From JAKLHL01 sp964411885 (GTDB lineage Bacteria; Bdellovibrionota; JAFGOL01), in assembly GCA_964411885.1 (NCBI GenBank), contig CAYPMK010000025.1, positions 1-21,462 of the forward strand: DNA of 21,462 bases. Direction: 5' to 3'. The notes beneath the pieces are model-generated. The model had not been told where the DNA came from. It did not search any database and saw only the letters and a program-made list of their open reading frames with translations. Shown in pieces: positions 5,967 to 14,476 of this stretch (positions are counted from its first letter, which is position 1; each line of letters starts with the position of its first letter). The position numbers were made by a program, and so were the translations under genes.

Positions 5967-8552
5967 TTACAAAGACTCCCACTTGATCTTACCAAAGTGG
6001 AAACGTGAGGCAAGAGTATCTTTGCTTGCCATTATTCTTACAGCGTAACCAAACTTACCAGAATTAAAACAATTGATAGATCCCTCGTATCTGTAAAGAT
6101 TCCCATCTTGACCAACCACATTCATTAAAAATTCATCTCCATCAACTATTCTTGTTCCGTAAAAATCCATTTGTCCATACTGTACAGAAACGACTACATC
6201 TTCTGGTGCAAGGCTACCAAGATCAATCACAGCTTCTAATTTAAATTCTTCATCTCTGTCTAATTCTTTTTTAATAGGTTCTTTTACATCTATTATTTTG
6301 ATCTTATCCCATTCAGAACTTACTTTCTTTTTCCAAGCGGCAAGTTCTTTTGTTTCTCTAAAAGAATCTGCACTCAACTTATCCCATAGTTCAGCACTCT
6401 TAAAATAGAATTTTGTAAAATACTCTTGGACCATTCTGTTAGTGTTATAAACAGGACAATTTGTCATCATGCTGCTCTTCATTATCTCTACCCACTCTTT
6501 AGGTGTGCCATCACTGCTCTTCTTATAAAAGGCAGGAACAACTCTGTCCTCTAACAATTGATAGATAGCTTTGCTTTCTACATTGTCTTGGTAATCACTA
6601 TCTTGAACATCAGTATAGTCTTCTCCGCTTCCTATTGCCCATCCATTATTTCCACTATATGCCTCATCCCACCAGCCGTCTAAAATACTAAGGTTAATTC
6701 CACCATTAAAGCAAACTTTCATACCACTAGTGCCGCTAGCCTCTAATGGTCTTCTTGGATTATTCAACCAAACATCAACACCCTGCACTAAATATCTAGC
6801 TATTGATATGTCATAATCCTCTAGAAACACTATGTGAGGTCTGAGTTCTGGTTTTCTTGCTATCCTGTATATTTCTTTTATGAAAGCTTTTCCTTCTTCA
6901 TCCCTTGGGTGTGCTTTTCCTGCAAAAATTATTTGAACAGGTCTTTCTTTATCAGTAAGTATCTTTGTTAACCTTTCTATATCCTTAAAAATAAGATTTG
7001 CTCTTTTGTAAGTTGCAAACCTTCTTGCAAAACCTATGGTGAGTGCATTAGGATCCAAAACTTCGTTTGCTATCTCTAGTTCCGCACCTGTTATTCCTTT
7101 TCTTTCAAATTGTTTTCTGAGTCTATTCCTTACAAAAGCTACCAATCTTTCTCTTCTTCTTTCGTGTGTGTGCCAAAGCTCTGTTGCAGGAATATCTTTA
7201 ACTCTAGTCCATATAGAATGGTCCCATGGATGATCTACCCATCTTGGACCAAGGTACCTGTCTAAAAGACTTGCCATATCAAAAGAGATCCATGATCTTC
7301 CGTGAACTCCATTTGTTATTGAACTGATCGGTACATCATCTACATCAAGATTAGGCCACATCCATGACCACATATCTCTTGATACTCTTCCGTGTAATTT
7401 GCTTACTCCGTTATTGAATGAGGCAAGATGAAGAGCCAAAACTGTCATACAGAAGTTACTTCCCTTGCTCATATCTTTTTTATCCAAAGGTTCAGTGCCT
7501 AGTCGAACAAGATCATCAATCGTTATTCCAAGCATGCCAACATAGTTAGAAAAATATTTTTTTATTAATTCAAAAGAGAATCTATCGTTTCCGGCAGGAA
7601 CTGGAGTGTGTGTTGTGAATATGTTGCTTGAGAGAACGATCTCTTTTGCTTCTTCAAACTTTAGACCATGTTCATACATAAGAACGCGGATCCTTTCTAA
7701 AGCAAGGAATGCACTGTGTCCTTCGTTCATGTGTGTAACAGCAGGCACCTTTCCTATTCTGTATAATGCCCTTATACCGCCTATACCAAGCAGTATCTCC
7801 TGTTTTATCCTCATCTCACTATCGCCACCATATAGTCTTGCAGTGATGTCTCTGTTGTTCTCAGAATTTTCAGGGATGTTCGAATCAAGAAGATATATGT
7901 TTGCTCTTCCTACCATTACTTTCCATATTCTTGCATAAACTTCCCCATCTGGCATTGTAACGGATATTTTTTCTGGATTTCCCTCTGCATCCCTTACAAG
8001 TTGTACCGGCATGGTGAAAAAATCATTTTTTGGATATATCTCTTGTTGCCATCCATCTGCATTCAAATACTGACGGAAATAACCTTCTGTATAAAGGAGC
8101 CCTACTCCACAAAGAGGAATACCAAGGTCGCTGGCGCTCTTCATGTGATCACCTGCGAGTACACCTAATCCACCAGAATATATTGGAAGTATCTCTGCTA
8201 ATCCAAATTCTGCTGAAAAATATGCAAACACCTTTTCTGAACATTTGGAATAGTGCGTCATAAACCAAGAACGGCTTTTCATGTAGTCATGTAGTCTTGC
8301 ATGAACCCTTTCCATGTGACTTAAAAATGATTCATCTTTACTAAGATCATCTAATCTTTTTTGTGGAACTTTACACAAAACTCTTAACGGGTTGTACTCT
8401 TCTTTATCCCATAGATCTCTGTCTATCCTCAACATTAAAGACGCTGCATCGTGGTCCCAAGACCACCAAATATTTTCTGTTATATCTTTTAGTGGCATTA
8501 ATTTTTCTGGCAGTTTTGGTAACACCGCAAATTTTCTTATATGTTTTTTCAT
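5967..8552 (-). CDS. glgP: Alpha-glucan phosphorylase
   Basis: Cleaves alpha-1,4-glucans with phosphate to release glucose-1-phosphate, using pyridoxal phosphate; cytoplasmic. The 861 residues match the shorter bacterial/archaeal phosphorylase type, with an N-terminal DUF3417-like domain (about 1-120, starting near KLMPLKDITENIWWSW) and no plant-like insertion. Motifs: YFSAEFGLAEILPIYSGGLG and DHMKSASDLGIPLCGVGLLY (about 110-150), THTPVPAGNDRF, ITNGVHGRSW, and EASGTSGMK with the pyridoxal lysine at K612. The start ATG at 8552 has GGAGG 6 bases upstream. It is the first gene of glgP - dCMP deaminase - pfk; the product, after conversion to fructose-6-phosphate by enzymes not encoded here, is the substrate of the pfk product. 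It diverges from the lysine-rich mini-gene at 8693. Confidence 0.95.
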   Translation of the reverse strand: MKKHIRKFAVLPKLPEKLMPLKDITENIWWSWDHDAASLMLRIDRDLWDKEEYNPLRVLCKVPQKRLDDLSKDESFLSHMERVHARLHDYMKSRSWFMTHYSKCSEKVFAYFSAEFGLAEILPIYSGGLGVLAGDHMKSASDLGIPLCGVGLLYTEGYFRQYLNADGWQQEIYPKNDFFTMPVQLVRDAEGNPEKISVTMPDGEVYARIWKVMVGRANIYLLDSNIPENSENNRDITARLYGGDSEMRIKQEILLGIGGIRALYRIGKVPAVTHMNEGHSAFLALERIRVLMYEHGLKFEEAKEIVLSSNIFTTHTPVPAGNDRFSFELIKKYFSNYVGMLGITIDDLVRLGTEPLDKKDMSKGSNFCMTVLALHLASFNNGVSKLHGRVSRDMWSWMWPNLDVDDVPISSITNGVHGRSWISFDMASLLDRYLGPRWVDHPWDHSIWTRVKDIPATELWHTHERRRERLVAFVRNRLRKQFERKGITGAELEIANEVLDPNALTIGFARRFATYKRANLIFKDIERLTKILTDKERPVQIIFAGKAHPRDEEGKAFIKEIYRIARKPELRPHIVFLEDYDISIARYLVQGVDVWLNNPRRPLEASGTSGMKVCFNGGINLSILDGWWDEAYSGNNGWAIGSGEDYTDVQDSDYQDNVESKAIYQLLEDRVVPAFYKKSSDGTPKEWVEIMKSSMMTNCPVYNTNRMVQEYFTKFYFKSAELWDKLSADSFRETKELAAWKKKVSSEWDKIKIIDVKEPIKKELDRDEEFKLEAVIDLGSLAPEDVVVSVQYGQMDFYGTRIVDGDEFLMNVVGQDGNLYRYEGSINCFNSGKFGYAVRIMASKDTLASRFHFGKIKWESL

Positions 8553-8611
8553 TTATTTCCTCCAAGAATAATCACGTCGATTGGGATTCTAGCAAAACTC
8601 TGTCAATTTTC

Positions 8612-8641
8612 TATATAAAAATTTTTCTTTTACTTTTTCAA
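8612..8641 (-). promoter_or_regulatory. Candidate promoter of the glgP operon
   Basis: Read on the - strand: TTGAAA (8641-8636), an 18-base spacer, TATATA (8617-8612). Initiation near 8605 would give a leader of about 50 bases to the glgP ATG. The surrounding DNA is AT-rich, which lowers specificity. A TTGACA nearer the gene (around 8601-8606) has no -10 at proper distance. Confidence 0.4.
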
Positions 8642-8692
8642 TTATTATGTAAAATATAGATGTTACGAATCTTTTTTAGGGGGAAAACGATA

Positions 8693-8815
8693 ATGGTATG
8701 TAAAAAGAAAAAAGCTACTAAGAAAAAAGTAGCAAAAAAGAAAACAGCGAAGAAAACAACAAAGAAAAAAGCAACAAAGAAGAAAGCTAAAAAAGCAACA
8801 AAAAAGAAAAAGTAA
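8693..8815 (+). CDS. Lysine-rich histone H1-like mini-protein
   Basis: ATG at 8693, TAA at 8813-8815: 40 residues, of which 24 are lysine, the rest almost all Ala and Thr. It starts MVCKKKKATKKK and continues as K2-K4 blocks separated by AT, VA, TA or TT. This is the composition of histone H1-like C-terminal tails in bacteria (Chlamydia Hc1/Hc2 and similar), so binding to DNA or RNA by charge is likely; the cellular role is inferred only. A strong Shine-Dalgarno, AGGGGG (8678-8683), lies 9 bases before the start, and an intrinsic terminator follows 24 bases after the stop, so this is a proper single-gene unit rather than a chance A-rich frame. A Cys at position 3 is unusual for such proteins. 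A -10-like TAAAAT lies at 8650-8655. It is divergent from glgP. Confidence 0.8.
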   Translation: MVCKKKKATKKKVAKKKTAKKTTKKKATKKKAKKATKKKK

Positions 8816-8833
8816 GAGCTGTTAATCTTTTTC

Positions 8834-8871
8834 AAAAAAGGGTCGGGATTTTGGTCCCGACCCTTTTTTTT
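8834..8871. terminator. Bidirectional intrinsic terminator
   Basis: GGGTCGGGA (8840-8848) pairs perfectly with TCCCGACCC (8855-8863) around a 6-base loop. A-run 8834-8839 and T-run 8864-8871 flank it. It can end the lysine-rich gene on the + strand and the four-peptidase operon on the - strand, whose last stop is about 45 bases away. Confidence 0.92.
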
Positions 8872-8914
8872 ACATAAAAAGGTCAAAAAATATCATAAAA
8901 ATGTCATTTTTTTA

Positions 8915-9991
8915 TCAAGCAAGGCTTTCCATGATGTCTATTACAGTTTTTGTGATCAATTCGGCATCTTTTATTATTAATGTTTCATCCTTTGTGTGTA
9001 TATCACGATAACCTACACCTAAAGTCGCTGTACTTATTCCATTGCGATTAAAATTATTTGCATCAAGTCCACCAGTTATAACTTTAGTTTTTGCATTAAT
9101 TCCATTCTTTGCTAGTGCTTTTAATGCTATTTGTACCACTTTAGAATTTTCATCTAAAAGAAAAGAATAGTATTTAAGTTCTTTTTTAATATCTATTTTT
9201 ACATTGTGTTCTTTTGCAGAAGATATAAAAACTTTTTCCATTTCATCTGCAAGTTCTAAAGACCTGTTATGGTCCGTACTTCTGCATTCCGCGACTATAT
9301 TGGCTGTGTTAGGAATGCCATTGGTCACTTCTCCACCTTCAAAGATACCAACATTTGCAGTAGATCTTGCATCTACTCTTCCGAGTTTAAGTCTTGATAT
9401 AGCTTTTGCCGCAGGTATTACTGCAGAAACACCATTCTCTGGTTCACTTGCGTGTGCAGAAGATCCTTTATACTCAACATAGAAAGCAAATTTAGTTGGT
9501 GCACCAATAACGAGCTCTTGGATATCCTCTTCATCAAGTACATATGCTATTTTTGATCTTACTAAAGAATAATCAAGTTTAGATGAACCTTCTGTTCCGA
9601 TTTCTTCACATCTTGTGATAATGAATTCTATTGGAGGCCTTTTGCTTGCAGAACGAAGAGCTTCAAGAACTACTGCTATTCCTGCTTTGTCATCTGCGCC
9701 TAAAATCGTATCGCCCTTAGACCTTATTATTCCATTCTCTATAACAGGCTCTATTCCTACACCAGGTTTAACTGTGTCTGCGTGACATGAAAAAGCGATA
9801 AACTCACTGCTATTCGAATTTTTTGCTGGAAAACTTGCTATTAAATTACCAAAAGTATCTTTCTTGGTGGTAGCACCCTCTTTTTTTAATAAATTTTCCA
9901 TATAAGAAACAAATTCTATATCATTAGGAACTTCACTTGGTATTTTTACAAATTCACAAAAAGTATCTATAAGTCTTTTGGAGTTCATCAT
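8915..9991 (-). CDS. M20-family peptidase, PepT-like, copy 4 of the array
   Basis: Predicted cytosolic zinc aminopeptidase acting on small peptides (peptidase T-like, M20B; similar to B. subtilis YqjE-type proteins). 358 residues. Metal and catalytic residues are all present: H70 and D72 in SCHADTVKPG, D100/D101 in LGADDKAG, E129/E130 in TRCEEIG, D153 in YVLDEED, and H332 in DIHTKDE. The dimerisation/lid domain begins near VEYKGSSAHASEPENG. It is the most divergent copy: the C-terminal motif is HTKDETLII where the other three have a Tyr (EEYAII or TEYVII), and IPSEVPND replaces IPSESxxx. It overlaps the stop of copy 3 by ATGA, with GGAGG 7 bases before the first of two adjacent ATGs (9991, 9988). 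It is the last gene before the terminator. Confidence 0.9.
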   Translation of the reverse strand: MMNSKRLIDTFCEFVKIPSEVPNDIEFVSYMENLLKKEGATTKKDTFGNLIASFPAKNSNSSEFIAFSCHADTVKPGVGIEPVIENGIIRSKGDTILGADDKAGIAVVLEALRSASKRPPIEFIITRCEEIGTEGSSKLDYSLVRSKIAYVLDEEDIQELVIGAPTKFAFYVEYKGSSAHASEPENGVSAVIPAAKAISRLKLGRVDARSTANVGIFEGGEVTNGIPNTANIVAECRSTDHNRSLELADEMEKVFISSAKEHNVKIDIKKELKYYSFLLDENSKVVQIALKALAKNGINAKTKVITGGLDANNFNRNGISTATLGVGYRDIHTKDETLIIKDAELITKTVIDIMESLA

Positions 9992-11070
9992 GCAAGATCC
10001 TCCACTAGCGTAATGAGTATGTTGGCTGTTTTTTCCATTTCAGATATGATTGCGTATTCTTCTGTTGAATGCATTTTTCTTGCTCCAACGCCAAGTACAG
10101 CACTTTGTATGCCTGAATGGTTAATGTGTGTTGCGTCTGTTCCACCAGCGGTATATTTCACATCTTCCTTTAATCCATTCTTTCTTATTGCTTCAACTGC
10201 TATTTTAACAACTCTAGCATCTTTTGGAATAGTATATGCAGTAAGAGAAGTATTCACGTCTATTTCAACTTGTGCCCCAAATTTATCTGCAGCTGCCTTA
10301 AATATTTTTTTCATTTCTTCTGCTATTTCCCATGCTCGTTTGTCATCTATACTTCTGCACTCAGCCCAGATTTCTGAACTTTCTGGTATAGAGTTCATGT
10401 TTATGCCGCCCTTAACAATACCAACGTTGGCAGTAGAAAGATCATCTATTCTTCCAAGTTTAAGATTGCTTATAGCTTCTGCCGCGCACTGCACACCAGA
10501 AATACCTTTTTCTGGGGCCATGCCTGCGTGTGCACTTCTACCTTTATATTTTACATTGAATACTATGTAAGTTGGGCCACCTATAATGACTTCTTCTGGA
10601 GTATCAAAATCGACTACATAACCCATTTTTGACTCAAGTTTTGAATAGTCTAGGAATTCAACACCAGAAGGACTTACTTCTTCGCATCTAGCTATGACTA
10701 TCTCTAGTGGTGGATGTTTTTTTGCAGAACGGACCATCTCTAATACTTCTGCTATTCCTGCTTTATCGTCTGCGGCAAGAATGGTAGTGCCATCACTGTG
10801 TATGCGATCTGCTTTTTTATCAACTATAGGTTTTATATTCTTACCCGGCTTTACTGTATCTCCGTGGCAACAAAAAAATAAACTTTCTGTACTTTTTGAG
10901 TTCTTGGCAGGTAATTTTGCAATTAAATTACCAAAATCATCAATCGTCGTCTTTGCACCTTCTTTGGCAAAGATTTTTTCCATGTGTAGAATAAAATCTT
11001 TGTCATCTGGAGACTCACTAGGGATCTTGACCAGATCACAAAAAGTATTTATCAACCGCTCTTTATCCAT
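9988..11070 (-). CDS. M20-family peptidase, PepT-like, copy 3 of the array
   Basis: 360 residues, same family as its neighbours. Zinc and catalytic residues: H69 and D71 (CCHGDTVKPG, with Gly where the other copies have Ala), D101/D102 (LAADDKAG), E130/E131, D154 (YVVDFD) and H334 (KMHSTEEYAII). Past the catalytic Glu pair the usual CEEIGxxG is CEEVSPSG, the only copy without the Ile-Gly, which may shape the active-site loop. The middle domain (GGPTYIV, GMAPEKGIS, GGTDATH) resembles copy 1, while the N- and C-terminal stretches (SPDDKDF, EEYAIISEME) resemble copy 2. The start overlaps the copy 2 stop by one base (TAATG), with GAGGGG 8 bases upstream. Confidence 0.9.
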   Translation of the reverse strand: MDKERLINTFCDLVKIPSESPDDKDFILHMEKIFAKEGAKTTIDDFGNLIAKLPAKNSKSTESLFFCCHGDTVKPGKNIKPIVDKKADRIHSDGTTILAADDKAGIAEVLEMVRSAKKHPPLEIVIARCEEVSPSGVEFLDYSKLESKMGYVVDFDTPEEVIIGGPTYIVFNVKYKGRSAHAGMAPEKGISGVQCAAEAISNLKLGRIDDLSTANVGIVKGGINMNSIPESSEIWAECRSIDDKRAWEIAEEMKKIFKAAADKFGAQVEIDVNTSLTAYTIPKDARVVKIAVEAIRKNGLKEDVKYTAGGTDATHINHSGIQSAVLGVGARKMHSTEEYAIISEMEKTANILITLVEDLA

Positions 11071-12152
11071 TAAGCCAACCCCTCTACTAATGATATGAGT
11101 GTCTTTGTAGCTACTTCCATTTCAGATATTATCGCATACTCTTCTTTTGAATGTATCTTTCTACAACCTATGCCAACCACTACAGCTTTTACGCCTTTCT
11201 CATTAAAAAGTGCAGCATCCGTTCCTGCTGTAATGTTTTTTATGTCTGGTTCTATACCATTCTTTTTTAGCGCAGAGGCATATAGTTTAACAACTTCGTC
11301 GTCTTTATCTATTCTATATCCACTTGATACTATATCCCTTACTATATCCACTTTTGCACCAGACTCTTTTGCAGACGCCAAAAAGATGGATTCCATTTCA
11401 TCAGCTATTTTTAATGCTTTTTTATGATCTAATGATCTACATTCAGCCTGTAGTTTTGTTTGCTCTGGTATTATGTTCCTTGCTTCTCCGCCTTGAAATA
11501 CGCCAACGTTAGAAGTAGATTCTTCATCAAGTCTTCCTAATTTCATTTTATGAAGAGCTTCAACTGCAGTTAATATAGAAGACAGACCATTCTCTGGTTC
11601 TACTCCAGAATGTGCGCTTTTACCCGTATATGTAACATCGATATGTATGTGAGTTGCCTCACCAACCACCAATTCATCTGGAGAATCCATATCAAGCACA
11701 TATGCGGCTTTAGAGGACAGTAGTGAAAAGTCCAAATTCTTTGCACCAAGAGAACCTATCTCTTCACATCTTGTTATTATTATTTCTATTGGAGGATGTT
11801 TTTCTGCAGCACGTATCATTTCTATGAGTTCTGCAATGCCAGCTTTATCGTCTGCTCCCAGTATAGTGGTCCCATCACTTTTGATAATACCTTTTTCCAA
11901 ATCCACTATTGGTTTAATATTGCGTCCGGGTTTAACTGTATCTGCATGGCAACAAAAAGCTATAGGTGTCTTATTAGTAGAATTCTTTGCCTTGAACTTA
12001 ACTATAAGATTACCGTAGGCATCTATCTTTGTTTTTGATCCCTCTATTTTAAGGAATTTTTCTACATAAGAGATGAATTCCTTATCATCTGGGGATTCAC
12101 TTGGTATTTTTACAAGTTCACAAAATGTGCTTATAAGTCTTTCTGTATTCAT
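11070..12152 (-). CDS. M20-family peptidase, PepT-like, copy 2 of the array
   Basis: 360 residues. Metal and catalytic residues: H69 and D71 (CCHADTVKPG), D101/D102 (LGADDKAG), E130/E131 (TRCEEIGSLG), D154 (YVLDMD), H334 (KIHSKEEYAII). The lid domain starts near YTGKSAHSGVEPENG. Instead of GGTDATHxN it has AGTDAALFN, so one His near the substrate pocket in copies 1 and 3 is absent. It starts 13 bases after copy 1 with only a weak AAAGG about 10 bases upstream, the poorest ribosome site of the four. Function inferred as a peptide hydrolase; exact specificity cannot be read from sequence. Confidence 0.9.
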   Translation of the reverse strand: MNTERLISTFCELVKIPSESPDDKEFISYVEKFLKIEGSKTKIDAYGNLIVKFKAKNSTNKTPIAFCCHADTVKPGRNIKPIVDLEKGIIKSDGTTILGADDKAGIAELIEMIRAAEKHPPIEIIITRCEEIGSLGAKNLDFSLLSSKAAYVLDMDSPDELVVGEATHIHIDVTYTGKSAHSGVEPENGLSSILTAVEALHKMKLGRLDEESTSNVGVFQGGEARNIIPEQTKLQAECRSLDHKKALKIADEMESIFLASAKESGAKVDIVRDIVSSGYRIDKDDEVVKLYASALKKNGIEPDIKNITAGTDAALFNEKGVKAVVVGIGCRKIHSKEEYAIISEMEVATKTLISLVEGLA

Positions 12153-12165
12153 AATAAGTTAGCCT

Positions 12166-13251
12166 TTATGCAAGTTTTTCTACAAGATCGACCATAGCAT
12201 GAGTCATCGCTTCCATATCGCTTATTATTACATACTCGGTGCATGAATGTTCTTCTCTGTAACCAACACCAAGTACTGCAGTAGGAATACCGTGGCTGTT
12301 AAAATGGGTAGCATCTGTGCCACCCCTGATTATAGTTGTCTTTACTTTTATACCGTTACTTATAAGAGCTTCTTTTGCATGTTTAACTATATCAGAATTT
12401 ACGTCTAATTTGTAAGCCTTTAGTGGTATTCTTCTATCTATCTTAACTTCTGCTCCAACTTCTTGTCCTGCTTTTTTAAAGATAGCTTCCATTTCTTCTG
12501 CTATTTTTACTGCTTTTTCATGGTCTAATGATCTACATTCAGCCATTACTTTTGTATGTTCAGGAACACCGTTACGTATCTCTCCACCCTGTATTACGCC
12601 AACGTTAGCTGTGCTTTCTTCATCCAATTTTCCTAATCTTAATTGTGATATAGCTTTTGAAGCTGCATATATGGCAGAAATACCTTTTTCTGGAGCCATA
12701 CCTGCGTGAGAAGGTTTACCTTTAAAGAACACGTCCATTACCACAAGTGTTGGTCCACCAACAACTATTTCATCTATGTTTTCCATATCAAGAACGATAG
12801 CCATCTTTGAAGCAACAAGTGAATAATCCAAATTTACAGAACCTAAGGAACCAATTTCTTCTTCTTTAGTTAATATTACTTCTATTGGAGGATGCTTTTG
12901 TGCGGTTCTTATCATTTCTATAACTTCAGCAAGCCCTGCTTTGTCGTCTGCCGCAAGAATGGTGTCTCCATGAGAACGTATTTTGTCTGATTCAACGATA
13001 GGTCTTATACCAACACCCGGTTTAACAGTATCAGCATGACAAATAAAACCTATTATATCTTTGTTGTTACTATTTTTTGATGCAAACCTTGCTATGAGGT
13101 TACCATATGCGTCTTTCTTTGTTTTTGCTCCCTCTATCTTAAAGAACTTATCCATGTAATCAATGAACTGAGCTTCGTTACTTGATTCACTTGGTATTTT
13201 CACCAATTCACAAAAAGTATTCACAAGTCTGTCTGTGTTAATCCTTCCCAT
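12166..13251 (-). CDS. M20-family peptidase, PepT-like, copy 1 of the array
   Basis: 361 residues, first of four tandem paralogues. Motifs: H72 and D74 (ICHADTVKPG), D102/D103 (LAADDKAG), E131/E132 in KEEEIGSLG (an extra Glu where the others have Cys), D155 (IVLDMEN), H182 in KPSHAGMAPEKG at the dimer/lid domain, and H335 (EEHSCTEYVII). All elements needed for a two-zinc M20 active site are present. GGAGG lies 7 bases before the ATG. It begins 17 bases after the purF stop, so the peptidases are probably cotranscribed with leuS-lptE-holA-purF. No signal peptide, so cytosolic. Confidence 0.9.
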   Translation of the reverse strand: MGRINTDRLVNTFCELVKIPSESSNEAQFIDYMDKFFKIEGAKTKKDAYGNLIARFASKNSNNKDIIGFICHADTVKPGVGIRPIVESDKIRSHGDTILAADDKAGLAEVIEMIRTAQKHPPIEVILTKEEEIGSLGSVNLDYSLVASKMAIVLDMENIDEIVVGGPTLVVMDVFFKGKPSHAGMAPEKGISAIYAASKAISQLRLGKLDEESTANVGVIQGGEIRNGVPEHTKVMAECRSLDHEKAVKIAEEMEAIFKKAGQEVGAEVKIDRRIPLKAYKLDVNSDIVKHAKEALISNGIKVKTTIIRGGTDATHFNSHGIPTAVLGVGYREEHSCTEYVIISDMEAMTHAMVDLVEKLA

Positions 13252-13268
13252 CGCAAAACCTCCAATTT

Positions 13269-14476
13269 TTAATTATTGATACTGTTAAAGCTACAACTAA
13301 TACTCATTCTGTCGTTACGGATCTCGTCTATTGCCTGTTTATCTACTTCCACCATATAGTTTCCATCAAAACAAGCTGCACATCTTTCGTTACCGAACAC
13401 CTTATTTGTTCCTTCCATTGAAAGATATGTTACAGAATCTGCACCAAGGTGTTCTGCAACACTTTTTTCAAGTTGTCTTTGTTCTTCAAGATTCAAAACT
13501 TTTTTTCCAGCAAGACCTATCTTAACGCTTTTTCTGTGAGCAATAAGATCTTCCTGTACAGACATATCTATCCCATAGAAACATGGATTTAAGACTGGCG
13601 GGCAATGTATTGCTACATGTATCTCGCTGGCCTTACCTTTGTCCCTTAACAACCTCACCATTCTTTTTAATGTAGTACCCCTTACTATGCTATCGTCCAC
13701 CAATAATACTTTTTTATCTTTTGTTTGAGCTTTTATGGGGTTAAGTTTTAACCTTAATGCATTTTCTCTACTACTTTGAGTTGGCATAATAAATGTTCTA
13801 GCACTGTATCTATTCTTGATAAGACCTTCGCTAAAAGGTTTTCCCATTACTCTAGATATCTCTAACGCCGCTGGGACAGAGGTATCTGGAACAGGCACTA
13901 TGACATCAACATCGACTTTCTTAGCTATTAATTCTTCTCCCAGTGTTCTTCCTAACTCCATCCTAGTCATATAGATAGATCTTTCGTTATAAACAGAATC
14001 AGGACGTGCAAAATAGATGTTCTCAAAAACGCAAGGTGTTTTTCCTCTTTTCTCTATTAAATGTGTTTGAGGAGCTTCTCCAACTCTAAAGAACACAGCC
14101 TCTCCAGAAGCTATCTCTCCTTTAAGTTCAAAATCAACTGCATCCAAACAAACACTCTCGCTTGCACACATGAATTCACCGTTCTTTTCTCCCCACACAG
14201 CAGGACGTATGCCGTAAGGGTCCCTTGCACATATCAAGGTCGGCTTACCGTCCAATATCATTGCTGTAGATATGGAATAAGCTCCCTTTATGTACTTATA
14301 AGTTTCTTTTAATGCTATTACAGCATCAAANNNNNNNNNNNNNNNNNNNNNNNNNNNNNNNNNNNNNNNNNNNNNNNNNNNNNNNNNNNNNNNNNNNNNN
14401 NNNNNNNNNNNNNNNNNNNNNNNNNNNNNNCACTACTAAGGTTTGAGTTACCAACAAATCCAACAAATCCACACAT
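13269..14476 (-). CDS. purF: Amidophosphoribosyltransferase, interrupted by an assembly gap
   Basis: First committed step of purine synthesis: PRPP plus glutamine gives phosphoribosylamine. The start is ATG at 14476: the bases 14476-14431 read MCGFVGFVGNSNLSS, the glutamine amidotransferase N-terminus with catalytic Cys2 exposed after Met removal and no propeptide. After a run of Ns, the frame resumes at 14330 (FDAVIALKETYKYIKGAYS) and continues to the TAA at 13269. The PRPP loop is VLLVDDSIVRGTT. Cysteines in TPCVFENIYFARPDS, NPCFYGID and CAAC match the four [4Fe-4S] ligands of the B. subtilis-type enzyme. About 368 residues are visible against a usual 470-500. The start overlaps the holA stop (TGATG). 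The gene is very likely intact in the organism. Confidence 0.93.
14331..14430. other. Scaffold gap of 100 Ns inside purF
   Basis: Exactly 100 undetermined bases. The reading frames on the two sides are not in phase across 100 bases (146 bases from the ATG to the first codon after the gap, not a multiple of 3), and comparison with PurF indicates about 330-420 missing bases. The length is therefore a placeholder, not a measured distance. Confidence 0.95.

Noticed and set aside
5963..6013. N-terminal extension of the dCMP deaminase
   Set aside because: It overlaps the glgP 3' end, and the family's N-terminus begins at MSRISW.
8595..8610. TTGACA on the - strand upstream of glgP as a -35 box
   Set aside because: No acceptable -10 lies 15-19 bases downstream; TAGAAT is only 9 bases away. 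The pair at 8612-8641 fits better.
8638..8886. 82-residue Phe-rich frame opposite the lysine-rich gene
   Set aside because: It is the complement of the AAA/AAG lysine codons and reads through the terminator; it has no independent support.
10013..10570. 185-residue open frame on the + strand across M20 copy 3
   Set aside because: It lies wholly antisense to a clear peptidase gene, has no ribosome site, and its Ser/Ala/Ile-rich composition is what the complement of such a gene gives. Similar + strand frames opposite leuS, holA, glgP and the other M20 genes were dropped for the same reason.
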